From the NCBI RefSeq assembly GCF_001601815.1, contig NZ_LUKG01000004.1, forward strand, positions 80,767 through 117,755: 36,989 nt of DNA. The letters are read 5' to 3'. Position 1 is the first letter of the stretch; each line of letters begins with the position of its first letter. Below the pieces are notes generated by a model. The model worked only from the letters and a program-made list of their open reading frames with translations. It did no database searches and had not been told where the DNA came from. This DNA is from Flavihumibacter sp. CACIAM 22H1. Lineage in GTDB: Bacteria > Bacteroidota > Bacteroidia > Chitinophagales > Chitinophagaceae. The translations under genes and the position numbers were made by a program. Below are positions 8,755-16,312 of this stretch, one piece after another.

Positions 8755-9837
8755 ATGATTTCGATTTTTCAACTCTACCGCATTGAACGGAAGTATCAAT
8801 ACTTATACAGTATCGGTGCTGTACTGCTGGTGGCAGGGGGTAGCTTTCTGTTTGCTGAATGGATCGATTATCATATTGTAGCGTTTTTACTGCTTGTTAC
8901 GGTTTCACTTGCAGCTGTAAGTTTTGATATAAAACCAGTACTTATTGCAGCGGTATTATCGGCTGTTATCTGGGACCTGTTTTTTATACCACCCCGGTTT
9001 TCATACGCGGTTACTAACCCGGAAGACCTGGCCTTGTTGCTGATGTATTTTGTTATTGTGTTAATTAACTCAGTACTAACTTACCGGATCCGACAGGTTG
9101 AAATACTGGCGCGGCAAAGAGCAGAAAAAACAAGAGAAATTCAATTGTATAATGCCATTCTCAATTCCTTATCGCACGAACTAAGAACACCAATTGCTAC
9201 GATTATGGGAGCAACAGATAATTTACTGGAAAATAGTTCGGTAATCAGCGAAACCAATAAATCGATTTTGTTGACCCAGATCAGTGAATCCGCCACCCGA
9301 TTAAATCAACAGGTAGAGAACCTGCTGAATATGTCGCGCCTCGAGGCCGGCCAATTAAAAGCCCGTCCTGATTGGACGGATATAAATGAGCTTTTACACA
9401 GCCTGGTACGTACAAGTGCGGGTACTGCCACCGGCCATCGGATCAGTTTATCGGTAGCCGGTAATTTGCCCATGGTTAAACTGGATAAACGTATGCTGGA
9501 GCAGGCATTATTTAATCTGCTTACGAATGCGCAGGTGCATACCCCGGCAGGTACATTTATAGAGTTAGGTAGTTCGTATGAGCATGGTTGGCTGAGCTGT
9601 TGGGTGGAAGACAATGGGCCAGGTTTCCCGATGGATGAACAGGAACTTGTATTCGACCGGTTTTACCGGCTCAAAAACACGTCTGGTTCAGGAACCGGAT
9701 TAGGTTTATCGATCGTAAAAGGATTTGCAGAAGCTATGGGCGGACAAGTGGTATTATCGAGCAGCCTGCAGGCAGGTTCAAGATTTACCATTACCCTGCC
9801 AGCGCCTGCTGCCGTAAATCTTCCCGTACATGAATAA
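8755..9837 (+). CDS. KdpD-like sensor histidine kinase lacking the N-terminal KdpD/Usp domains
   Basis: The protein of 360 residues starts directly with four membrane segments of the DUF4118 type (about residues 15-108), the transmembrane module of KdpD. A dimerisation/phospho-acceptor domain follows with SHELRTP (His141), then an ATPase domain with NLLTNAQVHTP, VEDNGPGFP, FDRFYR and GTGLGLSI. Canonical KdpD has about 400 further N-terminal residues (KdpD sensor and Usp domains) that are absent here, and no upstream frame supplies them. I chose the ATG at 8755 over a TTG six bases earlier. It overlaps the KdpE-like regulator by 8 bases and presumably phosphorylates it in response to potassium limitation or turgor. 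Confidence 0.9.
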   Translation: MISIFQLYRIERKYQYLYSIGAVLLVAGGSFLFAEWIDYHIVAFLLLVTVSLAAVSFDIKPVLIAAVLSAVIWDLFFIPPRFSYAVTNPEDLALLLMYFVIVLINSVLTYRIRQVEILARQRAEKTREIQLYNAILNSLSHELRTPIATIMGATDNLLENSSVISETNKSILLTQISESATRLNQQVENLLNMSRLEAGQLKARPDWTDINELLHSLVRTSAGTATGHRISLSVAGNLPMVKLDKRMLEQALFNLLTNAQVHTPAGTFIELGSSYEHGWLSCWVEDNGPGFPMDEQELVFDRFYRLKNTSGSGTGLGLSIVKGFAEAMGGQVVLSSSLQAGSRFTITLPAPAAVNLPVHE

Positions 9838-10519
9838 AACACAGATACTGATCATAGAGGATGAGCCAGCCTTGCGAACAATGCTGGAAATTACCCTCCA
9901 GGCCAACAACTATGCCGTTCAATTGGCTAAAAAAGGGAAGGATGGGTTGATAATGGCAGAAAATCATCCTCCTGACCTGATCCTGCTCGATCTGGGTTTG
10001 CCGGATATACGGGGCCAGGAACTGCTGGTGCAGTTAAGAACCTGGTTTACGAATCCGATTATTATCATAAGTGTACAGAAAGAAGAGGAAGAAATCATCA
10101 AAGCACTTGATAATGGTGCCAATGATTATTTATCCAAACCGTTTCGAACCGGTGAGTTACTGGCCAGGATGCGGGCCTCTCTGCGTTCGGTGGTAGCGGA
10201 AGATTACCAACCGGTTTTACAGTTTTCAGGCCTGTCTATTAACCTCGAAGAAAGGACGGTGCGAAGAGAAGAAGAATTGATCCGGCTTACCACCACGGAA
10301 TATAACCTACTGCTTTTGCTGGCCAAAAACGAGGGCAAAGTATTGACCCATGCATTTTTACTGCGAACGATCTGGGGACCTGGATTTATTAACCAGTCGC
10401 AATACCTGCGGGTTTTTATTGCCCAGCTTAGGAAAAAGCTGGAACCCGACCCCAATAATCCCAGTTATATAATAACCGAGTCTGGTGTTGGTTACCGTTT
10501 TTTAGGTATGTTTGGCTGA
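9830..10519 (+). CDS. kdpE: KdpE-like OmpR-family response regulator
   Basis: The 229-residue protein has a receiver domain with acidic pocket EDE (residues 10-12), phospho-acceptor Asp54 and Lys103, followed by an OmpR/PhoB winged-helix domain (LTTTEYNLLLLLAKNEGKV and GVGYRFLGMFG). KdpE is the regulator paired with KdpD. Its gene overlaps the kinase gene by 8 bases, showing that they form a two-component pair. The direct repeat at 8712-8734 upstream of the operon is a likely binding site, suggesting autoregulation. Sequence alone cannot exclude another OmpR-family specificity, but the KdpD-type membrane module of the partner supports KdpE. Confidence 0.88.
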   Translation: MNKTQILIIEDEPALRTMLEITLQANNYAVQLAKKGKDGLIMAENHPPDLILLDLGLPDIRGQELLVQLRTWFTNPIIIISVQKEEEEIIKALDNGANDYLSKPFRTGELLARMRASLRSVVAEDYQPVLQFSGLSINLEERTVRREEELIRLTTTEYNLLLLLAKNEGKVLTHAFLLRTIWGPGFINQSQYLRVFIAQLRKKLEPDPNNPSYIITESGVGYRFLGMFG

Positions 10520-10526
10520 TAATTTA

Positions 10527-12686
10527 ATGCCTATGCAGGAAAGCTTCTGGAGAGAATTATTAGAAGAGTTTCATCGCCCCTTATCTAATCCGGTATTAAT
10601 ATTTTCATTAATTCTACTGATCATCCTGCTTTCTCCAATTCTATTACGGAAGCTGAATATTCCGGGTATTATAGGGCTCATAATTTCCGGGGTTGTCATC
10701 GGCCCGCATGGGCTTAACATCCTTGCTAAGAATTCGGCGATCGATCTTTTTTCAACGATCGGCTTATTGTATATTATGTTTATTGCAGGGCTGGAACTGG
10801 ATCTGAATGAATTCCAGAAGCATAAGAACCGGAGTTTTGTTTTTGGAGCGCTCACTTTTTTTATACCCCTCTCCATTGGTTACCCCGTTTGTTATTATCT
10901 GCTCGGCTATGGTGCCAATGCAAGTTTTTTAACGGCCAGTATGTTTGCAACGCATACGCTGGTAGCCTATCCGATTGTAACCCGGTTTGGAATTTCCAAA
11001 CAGTCGGCCGTTGCCATTGCTGTAGGTGGAACCATTCTGACGGATACAGCAGTGCTAATCATTCTGGCAGTAATTATGGGTGCTTCCAAAGGAAATCTTA
11101 ACCAGGAGTTCTGGATTCGCCTGGGAACTTCACTGGCTATTTTTTCCGGTATCATGTTTTTCCTGATACCTCGTATTGCCCGCTGGTTCTTCAGAAAACT
11201 CGAAAGCGAAAAAACATCGCATTATATTTTTGTTTTGTCGGTGGTTTTTTTTGCAGCTTTTCTGGCCGAAGTGGCCGGGGTGGAATCCATTATAGGGGCT
11301 TTCGTAGCCGGCTTGGCATTGAATAAACTGATCCCGCATTCCTCGGCATTAATGAACCGGATCGAATTTATCGGTAATGCTATTTTTATTCCCTTTTTTC
11401 TGATCAGTGTCGGAATGCTGGTAGATATCCGCGTTATATTTAACGGGTATACCGCACTTTTAGTAGCCGGTGTTTTAACAGTGACGGCATTGGTGGGTAA
11501 GTGGCTGGCTGCTTTTACCACGCAGAAACTATTTAGCTATAAAACGGCTGAACGTCAGTTGATCTTTGGTTTAAGTTCGGCGCACGCTGCTGCTACATTG
11601 GCTATTATACTGGTAGGGTTCCGGGAAGGCATCCTGGATGAAAATATTCTTAATGGCACAATCATCCTGATTCTTATTACCTGTTTGGTGGCATCCTTTG
11701 CAACCGAACACGCTGCCAAGAAACTGGTTTTGGATTCGGATGGCGGTATGAACCTGGATAAGGGAACATTACTTGATAAGGAACATATTTTACTGCCTAT
11801 AGAAGATTATGAAAAGGTAGAGCCGATGCTGGAACTGGCCATTCTTTTCAAGGATAAAAAATCGCCCCATCCGATTACCGTATTATCAGTAGTGCCGAAT
11901 AATGAAGAAGCCGAAAATAACCTGCTGATTGCCCGTAAAAAACTGGAAAAATCCTACCAGATAGCTGCCGCTACCGATACCAACCTGAATGTAATTGCTT
12001 CCATTGATCATAATATTAATAGTGGTATAATCCGTACTTCCAAAGAAATTATGGCCAGTATGGTTATCCTGAACTGGCCGGAAAAAAATACGATGATGGA
12101 GAAATTCTTTGGAGAAACCACAGAGAACATGTTATCCGGACTCGATCGGAATATTATTATATCAGATACCAACCGGGTATTGATTACCCATAAAAGAATA
12201 CTGATATTTTGCCCGCCACTGGTGGAGCTGGAAAAAGGATTTTCTACCTGCCTGGATACGGTACTTCGGTTATCGAAAGAATTGTCGATTCCTGTATTCT
12301 GTTATTGCAATCCCAAATCACAACGCGCCATTAATGCCTACCTGGAAGCTTCCAAATCTGGTGCTATCAGCTTTTACCAGTTTGACGACTGGGCAGATTT
12401 TCTGGTATTATCCAAAACCATTCAGCAGGATGATATCATGATCTTTTTTGCGGGAAGAAAGGGGTCGCTCTCCTATGATCCGGTATTTGATAATATTCTG
12501 CTGAAACTAGACAAGTATTTCGGCTCCACTACCAAATTAATGATCTATCCAAGCCAGTTCGATTCTGATCATAAATTTGAGGAATATGAAGACATTAATG
12601 CTGAAACCCTCAATAAGGGCATAGAGAAGATCCAGAAAATTGGTCGCGAAATCGGAAATATTTTCAAGAGTGGTAAAGAAGATTAA
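10527..12686 (+). CDS. CPA2-type cation/proton antiporter with Usp-like C-terminal region
   Basis: Residues about 20-400 form a sodium/hydrogen exchanger-type domain with about twelve membrane segments and motifs such as GVVIGPHGLNIL and GGTILTDTAVLIIL, whose Asp is a likely ion site. The remaining 300 or so residues are soluble and look like one or two degenerate universal-stress-protein folds (HILLPIEDYEKVEPMLELA; later RILIFCPPLVELEKGFSTCL). The family exchanges K+ or Na+ for protons. The gene begins eight bases after the KdpE-like stop; the ATG at 10533 is an alternative start, and a TTG at 10512 is less likely. Placement in the potassium two-component operon suggests potassium efflux or pH balance, but the ion is not proven. 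Confidence 0.85.
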   Translation: MPMQESFWRELLEEFHRPLSNPVLIFSLILLIILLSPILLRKLNIPGIIGLIISGVVIGPHGLNILAKNSAIDLFSTIGLLYIMFIAGLELDLNEFQKHKNRSFVFGALTFFIPLSIGYPVCYYLLGYGANASFLTASMFATHTLVAYPIVTRFGISKQSAVAIAVGGTILTDTAVLIILAVIMGASKGNLNQEFWIRLGTSLAIFSGIMFFLIPRIARWFFRKLESEKTSHYIFVLSVVFFAAFLAEVAGVESIIGAFVAGLALNKLIPHSSALMNRIEFIGNAIFIPFFLISVGMLVDIRVIFNGYTALLVAGVLTVTALVGKWLAAFTTQKLFSYKTAERQLIFGLSSAHAAATLAIILVGFREGILDENILNGTIILILITCLVASFATEHAAKKLVLDSDGGMNLDKGTLLDKEHILLPIEDYEKVEPMLELAILFKDKKSPHPITVLSVVPNNEEAENNLLIARKKLEKSYQIAAATDTNLNVIASIDHNINSGIIRTSKEIMASMVILNWPEKNTMMEKFFGETTENMLSGLDRNIIISDTNRVLITHKRILIFCPPLVELEKGFSTCLDTVLRLSKELSIPVFCYCNPKSQRAINAYLEASKSGAISFYQFDDWADFLVLSKTIQQDDIMIFFAGRKGSLSYDPVFDNILLKLDKYFGSTTKLMIYPSQFDSDHKFEEYEDINAETLNKGIEKIQKIGREIGNIFKSGKED

Positions 12687-12776
12687 AGAGCGGTTGCGGA
12701 TTTTGATGATCATTTGCCATGCAGGGCCCGGATCCTCCTGCAATACCATGTATCTTGATCCGAAATCCTGCGCAGT

Positions 12777-13541
12777 ATGAAAGTACAGTTGCTTACATTC
12801 CTGGCCATTTTCTGCTCGTTGGCCGTATACTCGCAACCCTATCGGCTGATTGCCCACCGGGGGGGAGTAGTGGATAGTCTTCGTCCGGAAAACAGCCTGC
12901 CTGCCCTGGAGACGGCGATTGCGCAACACTACTGGATGGTTGAAATTGATCTGCGCATTACTGCGGATAGCGTGCTGATTACCCAACACGACAGAACCTT
13001 TAAGCGCTATTTTGGATTGGATAGCATGGTGAGCAGCTTACCCTGGTCCAGGATTCAACAACTTCGCTCCCCAACCGGTAGCCGGGTGCTTAGTTTTGAA
13101 GAAATATTACGTACCTGCAAAGGTCGTATCGGGGTTATGATTGATAACAAAATTGACGGCATGGATGAAGCCCTGTTTACCCGGGTATTGAAACTACTGG
13201 ATAAATATGGCCTGCGTAAAGAGGCCTTAATGATTGGAACAGATGAATCGACCGAGTTTTTCAGGGGTAAAATAAAGCTGAGTTGCACCCGGAAACAACT
13301 GGAAGAAAACAAGCTCCGGCCCGACTGGAACCCCGCACACTACTATCTTTTTTCTGCGGATATCAGCAGGGAAGACCTGGAATGGGCTGAAAAAGAAGGT
13401 ATTCTGGTAGTTGGCGTATTAAACCACCGCAACCCTTCTGCCCCGGATGCATTGGAAATGGCCCGGCAAAGAGCCCAGAAATTAAAGGAGGCGGGGGTCC
13501 GCAATTTTCAGCTGGATGCGGCCTTTAAATCGGTACTATAG
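12777..13541 (+). CDS. Exported glycerophosphodiester phosphodiesterase
   Basis: GDPD enzymes hydrolyse glycerophosphodiesters to glycerol-3-phosphate and an alcohol with a divalent metal. The 254-residue protein begins with a signal peptide (MKVQLLTFLAIFCSLAVYS) and then shows the GDPD signature: IAHRGG, PENSLPALE, VEIDLRITAD and ITQHDRTFKR, giving the catalytic histidines and metal-binding acids. The C-terminal half is a TIM barrel with VMIDNKIDG. It lies 90 bases after the antiporter and looks like a separate unit. A role in scavenging phospholipid head groups in the periplasm is inferred. Confidence 0.88.
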   Translation: MKVQLLTFLAIFCSLAVYSQPYRLIAHRGGVVDSLRPENSLPALETAIAQHYWMVEIDLRITADSVLITQHDRTFKRYFGLDSMVSSLPWSRIQQLRSPTGSRVLSFEEILRTCKGRIGVMIDNKIDGMDEALFTRVLKLLDKYGLRKEALMIGTDESTEFFRGKIKLSCTRKQLEENKLRPDWNPAHYYLFSADISREDLEWAEKEGILVVGVLNHRNPSAPDALEMARQRAQKLKEAGVRNFQLDAAFKSVL

Positions 13542-13592
13542 GGCGGAATGTTAAAATATTATTAGCAATTAGTAAGATCGGATAACTTGTTT

Positions 13593-13600
13593 TATCTTTG
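13593..13600 (+). promoter_or_regulatory. -7 element TATCTTTG ahead of a hairpin
   Basis: TATCTTTG matches TAnnTTTG exactly in the 145-base gap after the phosphodiesterase gene. The predicted start would be about 13,605, only some 20 bases before a terminator-like hairpin and about 80 bases before the next ATG. No good -33 TTG was identified. Confidence 0.45.
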
Positions 13601-13624
13601 CGCCAGCTTACTGAAAACTACGAT

Positions 13625-13650
13625 TGCCTGCGTCAGCAGGCATTTTATTT
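13625..13650 (+). terminator. GC-rich hairpin with T tract (terminator or attenuator)
   Basis: TGCCTGC, loop GTCA, then GCAGGCA form a perfect 7-bp stem immediately followed by TTTTATTT, the pattern of an intrinsic terminator on the plus strand. It could end the phosphodiesterase transcript. Because a promoter-like element lies just upstream, it could also end a roughly 45-base RNA or attenuate the following small gene. Confidence 0.6.
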
Positions 13651-13686
13651 GCCCGCTGGTGCCATATAGTCACGAAAACAAACAGG

Positions 13687-13905
13687 ATGAAAAACCAGTC
13701 ATTACCTATTCCGTCATGGAGAAAAATGTATGTTGCCTACCCGGCAGCGGCTCCAGCACCCGTTAAAACCATCCCTGAAACAGCACAAAAAGAAGAAACA
13801 GCAAACAGGGAGCCGGTATCCATGCAAGAATTTCAGCGGAAAGCATTTGTGGGGAATTATTTTGCAGGTCCGCATTGTTTATTTGATCCACGCCTGTTCC
13901 GCTAA
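13687..13905 (+). CDS. Small hypothetical protein, 72 residues
   Basis: I do not recognise this protein. The ATG frame begins MKNQSLPIPSWRKMYVAYPA and contains an Ala/Pro-rich stretch (AAAPAPVKTIPETA), a charged part and an aromatic C terminus (FVGNYFAGPHCLFDPRLFR). There is no membrane segment or signal peptide. Codon choice looks similar to neighbouring genes. The frame extends upstream through the hairpin only by using a TTG start, so I chose the first ATG. An overlapping 62-codon frame exists and cannot be strictly excluded. Regulation by the upstream hairpin is possible. Confidence 0.5.
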   Translation: MKNQSLPIPSWRKMYVAYPAAAPAPVKTIPETAQKEETANREPVSMQEFQRKAFVGNYFAGPHCLFDPRLFR

Positions 13906-13965
13906 AATCAATCCGTAGGCAGGATGAAAAACTTGGATTAAATTGGGGCTATAACTCCATTTGCC

Positions 13966-14955
13966 ATGAAGGATTTTTTGCTTGCGGTTTGGGAGCAGAC
14001 GCGTGCTTTCTTTGGGTTCGATGCCCTTATTAAAATTATATCGGAGGGCGATTACAGCAGTTTACGAACCTTTGAAGGTATTGCTGCACTATTTGCACCG
14101 ATCATACCTATCATTTTGATTCTGGAACTGATACGCGGACTTTTATATAAAAAGTTCAGTATCATTTCCTACAAAATTCCTTTTTTTTCCTACGTTTTAA
14201 ATGCCGTGCTTGGTCGGTTTATTGCCATTGGCATGACCTTGCTGGTTATCGGCTGGCTCGAAGATAAAGCGCTTTTCACGGTGCCCTTTACCTGGTATTG
14301 GTTTATATACGGTTATATTGTGTGGGAACTTGCGCATTTTGTATACCATTACCTGGCCCATAAGGTACGCTTGCTCTGGTGTTTTCATTCTACACACCAT
14401 GCGCCGGAAACCATGCACCTGGGGGTTACTTACTCTCATTTTTTCCTGGAAGCCCCTTATGCAGATCTGATACGGACAACTATCTGTATTCTTTTAGGCG
14501 TACCCCCACCTATGTTATTTGTAATTATGTTTATTGACGGCACCTGGGGAGCATTCATACATGTTGGTGAAACTGTTATGAAAAAAGGAGATATGGGCTG
14601 GTTTGGCAAATGGATTCTCACCCCCTCACATCACCGCGTTCACCATGCGAAAAATGTAGCCTACATGGATACCAATTTCTGTAACCTGCTTAATATCTGG
14701 GATAAAGTATTTAAAACCTACCAGCCCGAAAAGCAGGGCATTTCCATAAAATATGGCATCACCAGGGAGATGAAACCAAATAATTTTATGGATGCTTATT
14801 TTGGCGAAATAACTGCCCTTGCGAGAGATGTATACAGGGCCCCCGGGCTAAAAAATAAGCTGCTTTACCTGGTAATGCCGCCTGGTTGGAGCCATACAGG
14901 TGATCATAAAACAGCGGCCGTTATGAAAAAAATGCAGGACCAGCAAGACGCCTGA
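13966..14955 (+). CDS. Fatty acid hydroxylase/sterol desaturase-superfamily membrane protein
   Basis: The 329-residue protein has hydrophobic segments at about 40-60, 78-97 and 108-125, and the three histidine clusters that bind the di-iron centre in this superfamily: HFVYH (124-128), HSTHH (141-145) and HHRVHH (222-227). Such enzymes hydroxylate or desaturate lipids with molecular oxygen. Layout is closest to the alkylglycerol monooxygenase/sterol desaturase group, but the substrate cannot be told from sequence. The start ATG follows the small ORF by 60 bases, and a small membrane protein gene follows 18 bases after the stop, suggesting a two-gene unit. Confidence 0.85.
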   Translation: MKDFLLAVWEQTRAFFGFDALIKIISEGDYSSLRTFEGIAALFAPIIPIILILELIRGLLYKKFSIISYKIPFFSYVLNAVLGRFIAIGMTLLVIGWLEDKALFTVPFTWYWFIYGYIVWELAHFVYHYLAHKVRLLWCFHSTHHAPETMHLGVTYSHFFLEAPYADLIRTTICILLGVPPPMLFVIMFIDGTWGAFIHVGETVMKKGDMGWFGKWILTPSHHRVHHAKNVAYMDTNFCNLLNIWDKVFKTYQPEKQGISIKYGITREMKPNNFMDAYFGEITALARDVYRAPGLKNKLLYLVMPPGWSHTGDHKTAAVMKKMQDQQDA

Positions 14956-14973
14956 ACCACCTAAACGATTGCC

Positions 14974-15165
14974 ATGAAAACCAATACTGCCAAACGACAA
15001 TTTGCAGGTTTTCTCCTGATGGGAATTGGAGCTTTTATCGGTTTTATCAGTTGTGTACTCAGCCTGCTGAACCCGATCCCGGAACTCTATAATTTAATCC
15101 TGTATGGTCTTACTTCTGTAGCAATAGTAGTAGCACTTATAGGATTGTATCTTGTATTGGAATAA
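14974..15165 (+). CDS. Small two-helix membrane protein, 63 residues
   Basis: I do not recognise a named family. After a short basic N terminus (MKTNTAKRQ) there are two membrane helices (about residues 11-32 and 38-62) joined by an NPIPELYN turn. It starts 18 bases after the hydroxylase stop and ends 10 bases before the mannanase ATG, so it is probably part of the same transcript. Function unknown. Confidence 0.65.
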   Translation: MKTNTAKRQFAGFLLMGIGAFIGFISCVLSLLNPIPELYNLILYGLTSVAIVVALIGLYLVLE

Positions 15166-15175
15166 ACTCCTGTTC

Positions 15176-16312
15176 ATGCATGTTTTCCATTTCAGACTTT
15201 TAACAGCCTGCTTATTGTGTTGGTGCCTGCCATCACTGGCTGAACGAAAAACTAATTTTCCCATTGATCCGAAAGCTACCAAGGAAACATTGGCCTTATT
15301 TACCTACCTGAAGCAGATTTCAGGGCATTCCATACTCTTTGGGCACCAACATGCCACAGAATATGGACATGGCTGGTGGGGAGAGGCAAATCGCTCTGAC
15401 GTAAAATCTGTAACAGGTAGCCATCCCGCAGTTATTGGTGTTGACTTCAGCGGCTTATCCGGACAACCTGATTCCCTTATTACCAAAGAAGAAAACAGGC
15501 TTCGGCAAATTATACAGGATACCTATGAGAGAGGCGGCATTATTACTGTTTCCTGGCATTTTAATAATCCCTTATCCGATGGCGGTTTTTATTGGAAAGA
15601 AGGCGTTTCTGCGGCAGCGGTACCCTTACTGATTCCGGGTGCAGCCAAACACGCAGTGTATAAAGCCATCCTTACCAGAATTGCGGCCTTTCTTCATACC
15701 GTTAAAGGAAAAAATGGGGCCTTGGTTCCATTGTTGTTCCGTCCTTTTCATGAATTGGATGGCAGTTGGTTCTGGTGGGGAAAAAACCATTGCACCCCGG
15801 AGCAACTGAAAGAGTTATGGAAATTCACAGTTAGCTATCTGCGCGATTCTATGCAGGTACATCAGCTGCTCTATGCCTATTCTCCGGATTGTACGTTTCG
15901 CACGGAGGAAGAATTCCTGGAGCGGTACCCGGGTGATGCGTATGTTGACCTGGTTGGGATGGACAACTATGCAGATTTTGGACGAGATGGAAAATACGAC
16001 CTGGCAGCAGCTGCTCATAAATTACAGGTGGTACAGCAATATGCGGATAAAGCAGGTAAACTGACGGCTTTAACAGAAACAGGATTGGAATCTATTCCAA
16101 AACCTGACTGGTGGACAAGCGTTCTATTAAAAACCATTCGAACACCCGGCCTGAAACTTTGCTATGTGCTCGTATGGCGTAATGACACAAGAAGCGCTAC
16201 GCATTACTATGCCCCTTTTCCGGGCCAGCTAAGTGTGCCGGATTTTATCCGCTTCTATAAAGATCCTGCTATATTATTTGAAAAGGATTTACCCCGGCTC
16301 TACCAGCCTTAA
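15176..16312 (+). CDS. Secreted GH26 beta-mannanase
   Basis: GH26 enzymes cut beta-1,4-mannan. The 378-residue protein has a signal peptide (LLTACLLCWCLPSLA), then a TIM barrel starting KQISGHSILFGHQHATEYG. The likely acid/base Glu193 sits in FRPFHELDGSWFWWG, the nucleophile Glu301 in ALTETGLE, and WHFNNP precedes them. The 108-residue spacing of the two glutamates equals that known in Man26A-type enzymes. I chose the ATG at 15176 rather than a TTG at 15152 inside the preceding gene. The stop overlaps the convergent GMC oxidoreductase stop in a shared TTAA. No SusC/D pair is nearby, so it is a solitary mannanase or part of a loose carbohydrate cluster. Confidence 0.9.
   Translation: MHVFHFRLLTACLLCWCLPSLAERKTNFPIDPKATKETLALFTYLKQISGHSILFGHQHATEYGHGWWGEANRSDVKSVTGSHPAVIGVDFSGLSGQPDSLITKEENRLRQIIQDTYERGGIITVSWHFNNPLSDGGFYWKEGVSAAAVPLLIPGAAKHAVYKAILTRIAAFLHTVKGKNGALVPLLFRPFHELDGSWFWWGKNHCTPEQLKELWKFTVSYLRDSMQVHQLLYAYSPDCTFRTEEEFLERYPGDAYVDLVGMDNYADFGRDGKYDLAAAAHKLQVVQQYADKAGKLTALTETGLESIPKPDWWTSVLLKTIRTPGLKLCYVLVWRNDTRSATHYYAPFPGQLSVPDFIRFYKDPAILFEKDLPRLYQP

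Noticed and set aside
12729-12750. Partial hairpin (GCAGG ... CCTGC) after the antiporter stop
   Set aside because: Only five paired bases with mismatches and no following T run, so not called a terminator.
12537-12989. 150-residue minus-strand frame over the antiporter end and phosphodiesterase start
   Set aside because: Antisense to two well-supported genes; no motif or signal peptide.
13730-13918. Alternative 62-codon frame overlapping the 72-residue ORF
   Set aside because: It starts within the other frame and has a Lys/Gln-rich composition with no domain; the ATG at 13687 has a better-placed start and more ordinary codon use.
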